From the NCBI RefSeq assembly GCF_017744835.1, contig NZ_JAGIAM010000003.1, positions 434,001-498,000 on the forward strand: a stretch of 64,000 nucleotides of DNA. Reading direction: 5' to 3'. The stretch comes from Sphingomonas sp. GTDB taxonomy: Bacteria; Pseudomonadota; Alphaproteobacteria; Sphingomonadales; Sphingomonadaceae. Of the stretch, positions 60,243-64,000 are shown one piece after another (the first letter of the stretch is position 1; every line of letters begins with the position of its first letter). The position numbers were made by a program, and so were the translations under genes. Under the pieces are notes generated by a model. It made no database searches, was not told the origin of the DNA, and saw only the letters and a list, made by a program, of their open reading frames with translations.

Positions 60243-61628
60243 CTAGGGCGCGTGCTCGTACAAGGTCCAGTGCGTGCCCGATAGGCCATGCGCCCGCATC
60301 GATTCGATCGGGCGATAATGCTGCCCGCAGCGATCGGCCGTGGGTGGCGGCTCCTCGCCCTGGAACCGGTCGGCGAGCAGGAACTGCGCGGGCACGCAGG
60401 CGTCCTTGCGGATCTCGAGCCGGTAATGCGCCTGGGCGGAGCCGACCTCGAGCGCGGCGAGCGCGGTGTCGCGGTCGATCAGCACGCGCGCGCCGTGCGG
60501 CGCCCGGGCCTGCATCGCCCGGATCGCCGCCGAAGTGTCGCCGCGCCGATTGGTCGCCAGGTCCATGTCGTGGAACAGGCTCGCGGCCACGATCGCCGCC
60601 AGCGCTCCGCCCGCCGCCCAGCGCCGCCAGCCGCCCGCGGCCAGCCCGTGCCACAGCAGCTCGCCGAGCAGGATCAGCAGCGCCACGCCGACGAGCAGAT
60701 AATAGCGCGGGTGCGCGACATTGCCCGAGTGGAGCAGCGCCAGCACCAGCGGGAAGGCGAGGATCGCCAGCCGGTGGAAGGCGATGCGCGTCACCCCCAT
60801 GCCGGGCGCCAGGATCACCAGCGCCGGGACCAGCGCGATCCACCAGACGGTCACGATCGGGAAGCCCAGAGTATATTGGACCAGCACCGATACGCCGCGG
60901 ACGAACTGAACCCAGGTGAAGGGATCGTAGTTGCCGAAGTGGAAGCCGTTGCCGTGCATCGCCCCGGCGGCAAGGATCGCGAACACCAGCCCGATCGCGA
61001 CGATCGACGGCGCGAACAGCTTGAGCGTCTCGACCAGCGCCGATCGCAGCCCCTCGCGCTTCCACAAAGTGAAGAACGCCCAGCCGGCGACCGCGAAGAA
61101 GCCGAACAAGATGGTGAGCTGCGCCAGCGCGCCGAGGAAGAAGCACAGCGCCAGCGCCGTCGCCGGGCTGCGCTCGGCCGCGCCGTCGAGCCTGCGGTCG
61201 ACCAGCAGGATCGCGACGAGCAGCGCAAGCATCATCGGCGCATAGCCGCGCGCCTCCGATCCCATCGTCACCATCGCCGGCGATACCGCGAACAGCGCCG
61301 CGGTGACTGCCGCCACGCCGAGCCCGCGCCGGGCGCCGATCAGCCACGCGACCCAGATCGAGGCCGTTCCGGTCGCGATCGAGAGCCCGCGGACCAGCGG
61401 CGACGGCGCGCCGAACCCGACCAGCTGCATCCACAGCGAATTGAGATGGTGGTTGTTGTCATGGTTGATGTTGAGGAACACGCCGATCGGCGTGCCCGCG
61501 TCGCGCGCCTGCACTGCCGACCAGGCCTCGTCGAGCCACAGCCCGCCCTGCGCCCCTGCGAGCCGCAGCGCGAAACCGAGGAGGAGGATCGCGGCGAGCA
61601 GCCACCACCAGCGCCGGTCAGCGGTCAT
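60243..61628 (-). CDS. GT39/ArnT-like multi-pass membrane protein
   Basis: 461 residues with about ten membrane helices. The N-terminus LLAAILLLGFALRLAGAQGGLWLDEAWSA is the first helix plus the D-E loop motif of the PMT/ArnT (GT-C) family, followed by NINHDNNHHLNSLWMQLVGF and SLSIATGTASIW-like segments. The C-terminal about 100 residues after RYYLLVGVALLILLGELLW are soluble and periplasmic. It probably moves a sugar from a lipid carrier to a lipid or protein. Acceptor and donor are unknown. Next gene downstream in this orientation is the VWA gene, nine bases from its start. Confidence 0.82.
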   Translation of the reverse strand: MTADRRWWWLLAAILLLGFALRLAGAQGGLWLDEAWSAVQARDAGTPIGVFLNINHDNNHHLNSLWMQLVGFGAPSPLVRGLSIATGTASIWVAWLIGARRGLGVAAVTAALFAVSPAMVTMGSEARGYAPMMLALLVAILLVDRRLDGAAERSPATALALCFFLGALAQLTILFGFFAVAGWAFFTLWKREGLRSALVETLKLFAPSIVAIGLVFAILAAGAMHGNGFHFGNYDPFTWVQFVRGVSVLVQYTLGFPIVTVWWIALVPALVILAPGMGVTRIAFHRLAILAFPLVLALLHSGNVAHPRYYLLVGVALLILLGELLWHGLAAGGWRRWAAGGALAAIVAASLFHDMDLATNRRGDTSAAIRAMQARAPHGARVLIDRDTALAALEVGSAQAHYRLEIRKDACVPAQFLLADRFQGEEPPPTADRCGQHYRPIESMRAHGLSGTHWTLYEHAP

Positions 61629-61662
61629 CGCGATCCTTCATGTGCGGGGAAGGGGCGCGCCC

Positions 61663-62235
61663 CTATTCGGCGACGTAGGCGTCGATCAGCGAGCCGACAT
61701 AGTCCGGCTGCGGGCTGCTGAGCTCGGGCGAGGGGCTCGCGCTGCGCACCGACTTGCCCGCCGAGCGATCCGGCGCGCCATAGATGAAGCCGTTGACCGG
61801 ATAGACCGAGCTGCCCAGTCCATTGCGGTCGCGGTACCAGACCTTGACCATGCTCCAGTCGCCACGCGGCGACACGTCGAACAGCGTCACGTCCTGCTCG
61901 GGGTGCCCGCGCTCGCCGTTGAAGCGCGACCAGTTGGCGTGGGTGATCATCAGCACGCGATCGTCGACGATCCGGCTCACCACCGCGACATGCCCCAGCC
62001 GCAGCCGGTCGCTCCGCGCGAAGGCGATCACTGCGCCCACCCGGGGTTTGGCGCCCCGTGCATAGCGGCCCTTGGCCTGGTCCCACCACGTCCATGCGTC
62101 GCCGTAGATCTGGATGCCGGAAGCCTCGCGCGCGAAGGGGACGCACTGGCCCTGATAGTCGAGCAATGAATCGGCATGCGCCGCCGACGCCGTGGTGACG
62201 GTCGCGAACAATGCCAGGACGAACGCATGACGCAT
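61663..62235 (-). CDS. Secreted CHAP-domain amidase/peptidase
   Basis: 190 residues. The signal peptide (HAFVLALFATVTTASAAHA) is followed by a CHAP domain with catalytic Cys31 in YQGQCVPFAREA and His82 in RLGHVAVVSRI, and an Asn in THANWSRF. It probably cuts amide bonds of peptidoglycan in the periplasm. The C-terminal 45 residues are a Ser/Pro-rich tail. It is convergent with nothing near; the GT39-like gene lies 34 bp downstream. Confidence 0.88.
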   Translation of the reverse strand: MRHAFVLALFATVTTASAAHADSLLDYQGQCVPFAREASGIQIYGDAWTWWDQAKGRYARGAKPRVGAVIAFARSDRLRLGHVAVVSRIVDDRVLMITHANWSRFNGERGHPEQDVTLFDVSPRGDWSMVKVWYRDRNGLGSSVYPVNGFIYGAPDRSAGKSVRSASPSPELSSPQPDYVGSLIDAYVAE

Positions 62236-62297
62236 ACAAGGGAGCCGTTACTATAACCCCACCCAAGCAAAGGTATCGCTGAAGAGTTAGTGGCGCG

Positions 62298-63146
62298 TCA
62301 ACCATGATCGTTGCGGCCGTGAACCCATTCGACCAGCACGAAGGAGATGATCATCAGCAGGAACCATGCGCCCAACTTGGATGGGGACACCATCTCCCAT
62401 CCGTCCTGCTGGCTCGGATAGACCCAGGCGTGCGAGAAGGTGGCGATGTTCTCCGCCAGCCAGATGAACAGCGCGACGAGGAACCAGCCGAGCAGCAGCG
62501 GCATCCAGCGCTCGGTGCGCCAGACGGTGAAGCATACCCGCGTCCGCCAGAAGAGCAGGCCCGTCGCCGCGAACAGGATCAGGCGAATGTCCGGCAGCCA
62601 GTGGTGCGTGAAGAAATTGAGGTAGATCGCCGCCGCCAGCAGCCAGGTCGTCCAGCGCGGCGGGTCGCCCGGAAAGCGGAAGGCGAAGATGCGCCAGACG
62701 CGTGCGATATAGCTGCCCACCGCCGCGTACATGAAGCCGGAGAAGAGCGGCACGCCGCCGATGCGGAGCAGATTGTGCTCGGGATAGAGCCACGATCCGT
62801 GCGCGGTCTTGAAGATCTCCATCACCGTGCCGACGACATGGAACGCCAGGATGACCTTGGCTTCGTCGAGGCTCTCCAGCCGGAAGGCGAGCATGCCGAG
62901 CTGGATCGCCACGGCGCCGATGACGAGGAAGTCGTAGCGTGCCAGCGGCGCGTCGGCCGGGTAGAAGAGGTGGGTGGCGAGCAGTAGCCCCAGCAGCAGG
63001 GCGCCGAACAGGCAGGCCCAGCCCTGCTTGAAGCCGAACAGCAGGAACTCATAGACGCCGGCCTTCCAGCCGGACTGAGGCTGCGCCGCCTCGAGCCGCG
63101 CGCGGACGCGGGCGAAGCGCGTGGCGCCGGGGCCGCCTGCCAGCAT
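62298..63146 (-). CDS. DUF817 integral membrane protein
   Basis: 282 residues with seven or eight predicted membrane helices. Segments FGFKQGWACLFGALLLGLLL, YDFLVIGAVAIQLGMLAFRLE, HVVGTVMEIFKTAHGSWLYP and WLAENIATFSHAWVYPSQ match DUF817 (YoaT-like). Several conserved His and Trp residues occur in loops near the membrane. Function unknown. It starts directly (no gap) after the GFA gene stop on the minus strand. Confidence 0.88.
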   Translation of the reverse strand: MLAGGPGATRFARVRARLEAAQPQSGWKAGVYEFLLFGFKQGWACLFGALLLGLLLATHLFYPADAPLARYDFLVIGAVAIQLGMLAFRLESLDEAKVILAFHVVGTVMEIFKTAHGSWLYPEHNLLRIGGVPLFSGFMYAAVGSYIARVWRIFAFRFPGDPPRWTTWLLAAAIYLNFFTHHWLPDIRLILFAATGLLFWRTRVCFTVWRTERWMPLLLGWFLVALFIWLAENIATFSHAWVYPSQQDGWEMVSPSKLGAWFLLMIISFVLVEWVHGRNDHG

Positions 63147-63572
63147 TCAGCCGATCGGCGGAGGCTGGCGCTCGAAGCGCGGGAGCTCGGGGTCGATGCA
63201 CGCCCAGCTCGGCGCCGCATCGGTCCAGATCGTCGTCTGCGGCGCGAGCAATTCGGGATCATCGAGTGCGCCGGCGCGAACGATCAGCAGATGCGGCCGC
63301 GCGTCGGACTTGCTGAAGATCGGCGTGCCGCATTCGGGGCAGAAGCCGCGGCGCATGACGTTGCCGCTGTCGGCGACGTCGCGGCGCCAGCGGACCTCGC
63401 CGGTGATCGCCACTGCATCGGCCGGGAAGACGACGTTCACCGTCGCATTGCCCGAGGCGAGGTACTGGCACAGCCGGCACCAGCAGGCGCGGGCGAGCAG
63501 CGGCTCGGCCGTGATCGTCACGCGCACCGCGCCGCAGAGGCAGCCCCCGCCGTGCGAAGGGGCTTCGCTCAT
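63147..63572 (-). CDS. GFA-domain protein (second copy)
   Basis: 141 residues. Zinc Cys sets: C11-x-C13 (GGCLCGAVRV), C30-x-C32-x-x-C35 (ACWCRLC) and FCPECG. This is the compact form of the CENP-V/GFA fold and differs from the copy at 33721 by lacking a long C-terminal tail. It is preceded on the minus strand by the carboxylase gene with a 4-nt overlap, and followed by DUF817, so the three are likely one transcript. Confidence 0.9.
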   Translation of the reverse strand: MSEAPSHGGGCLCGAVRVTITAEPLLARACWCRLCQYLASGNATVNVVFPADAVAITGEVRWRRDVADSGNVMRRGFCPECGTPIFSKSDARPHLLIVRAGALDDPELLAPQTTIWTDAAPSWACIDPELPRFERQPPPIG

Positions 63573-64000
63573 TCGCCGGCCTCCACGCGGACGAGCAGCG
63601 CGCCTTCGCTCACCTGCGCACCGGGCTCGGCGTTGAGTTCGGCGACGGTGCCATCGAACGGGGCGGTGAGGCCGTGCTCCATCTTCATCGCCTCGAGCGT
63701 GACGAGGCGCTGGCCCTTGGCGACGGCGGCGCCGGGGGTGACGTCGACCGCGGTGATCCGGCCGGGCATGGGGGCGAGGATGGCGCCGTCAGCTGTGGCA
63801 CCGCTGCGGGCCACGTCCGCGAAGCGTGTGAAGGTGAACGCGGCGCCACCCTCGAACAGCGTGGCCTCGGACTCGTAATATACGGCACCCGCGCTCACCT
63901 CATAGGCGCGCCCGCTGTCATAGAGGTCGAGATCGTACGAGAATTGCGGGATCGGCTGATTGTCCAGGTGGAGAGTCACGGTCGTTTGCGGCGCGCGGTT
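63569..64000 (-). CDS. Acyl-CoA carboxylase biotin-containing alpha subunit, C-terminal part
   Basis: 144 residues are visible; the gene enters from beyond the window edge and its start is missing. The visible part holds the biotin carboxyl carrier domain: ILAPMPGRITAVDVTPGAAV and the biotinylation motif LEAMKMEHGLTAPFDGTV, where the Lys receives biotin, plus about 60 residues of linker before it. The whole protein is probably an acetyl/propionyl- or methylcrotonyl-CoA carboxylase alpha subunit (biotin carboxylase plus BCCP). Which acyl-CoA it uses cannot be told here. Confidence 0.92.
   Translation of the reverse strand, partial: NRAPQTTVTLHLDNQPIPQFSYDLDLYDSGRAYEVSAGAVYYESEATLFEGGAAFTFTRFADVARSGATADGAILAPMPGRITAVDVTPGAAVAKGQRLVTLEAMKMEHGLTAPFDGTVAELNAEPGAQVSEGALLVRVEAGE

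Overview
The window is a GC-rich (roughly two-thirds G+C), gene-dense bacterial chromosome segment that looks like an alphaproteobacterium of the Sphingomonadaceae (Sphingomonas or a close relative). Support for this: a full fourteen-gene complex I (nuoA-N) operon followed by birA-coaX-rnj-DUF1467; a PCMT-like methyltransferase / TolC / PopZ / ValS neighbourhood; frequent 4-nt start/stop overlaps; non-ATG starts; and short imperfect palindromes (GTCATCCCCGC...GCGGGGATGAC type) scattered between genes. No transposase, integrase, phage gene or CRISPR array is visible.

Layout. 1-11.6 kb is lipid and acyl-CoA catabolism: the end of an APH-like kinase, an SDR, a NIPSNAP protein, a DUF1080 protein, a serine hydrolase, a 600-bp mosaic of inverted repeats, then on the minus strand a thioesterase II, two acyl-CoA dehydrogenases and a hydratase/3-hydroxyacyl-CoA dehydrogenase, and a second serine hydrolase that seems to start with CTG. 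11.7-16.2 kb: acyl-CoA synthetase, a ParDE toxin-antitoxin pair with a palindromic operator, glycerol kinase, a Tyr/Arg-rich glycine-zipper protein and tRNA-Cys. 16.4-26 kb: a GAF protein, a small winged-helix-like protein, PCMT-like, TolC, PopZ, a secreted S9 peptidase, an unknown secreted protein and ValS. 26-36.5 kb is housekeeping: MATE transporter, HemB, GNAT, class I aldolase, ABM protein, DUF72, ThiE, an L,D-transpeptidase, an M23 peptidase, a GFA protein, EF-P, a cupin, an IMPase and a YbjN protein.

36.6-56.3 kb is one long, tightly packed plus-strand run: nuoABCD, two small accessory genes, nuoEF, two small secreted-protein genes, nuoGHIJKLMN, birA, coaX, rnj and a DUF1467 gene. The four non-Nuo genes inside the complex I operon are the most interesting part. 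Two encode exported proteins that share a two-cysteine repeat module, present three times in all, and another starts with a near-copy of the nuoE start region. NuoC has a 100-residue Pro/Ala/Lys-rich tail and NuoL a His-rich loop. An iron-box-like sequence lies just upstream of nuoA.

56.3-64 kb is mostly minus strand: a 771-aa two-TM coiled-coil protein, a degenerate Hpt-like protein (plus strand), a CoxE-like VWA protein, a GT39-like membrane protein, a CHAP amidase, a DUF817 protein, a second GFA protein, and the biotin-carrier end of an acyl-CoA carboxylase alpha subunit cut by the window edge. All calls come from reading the sequence; no database search was made.
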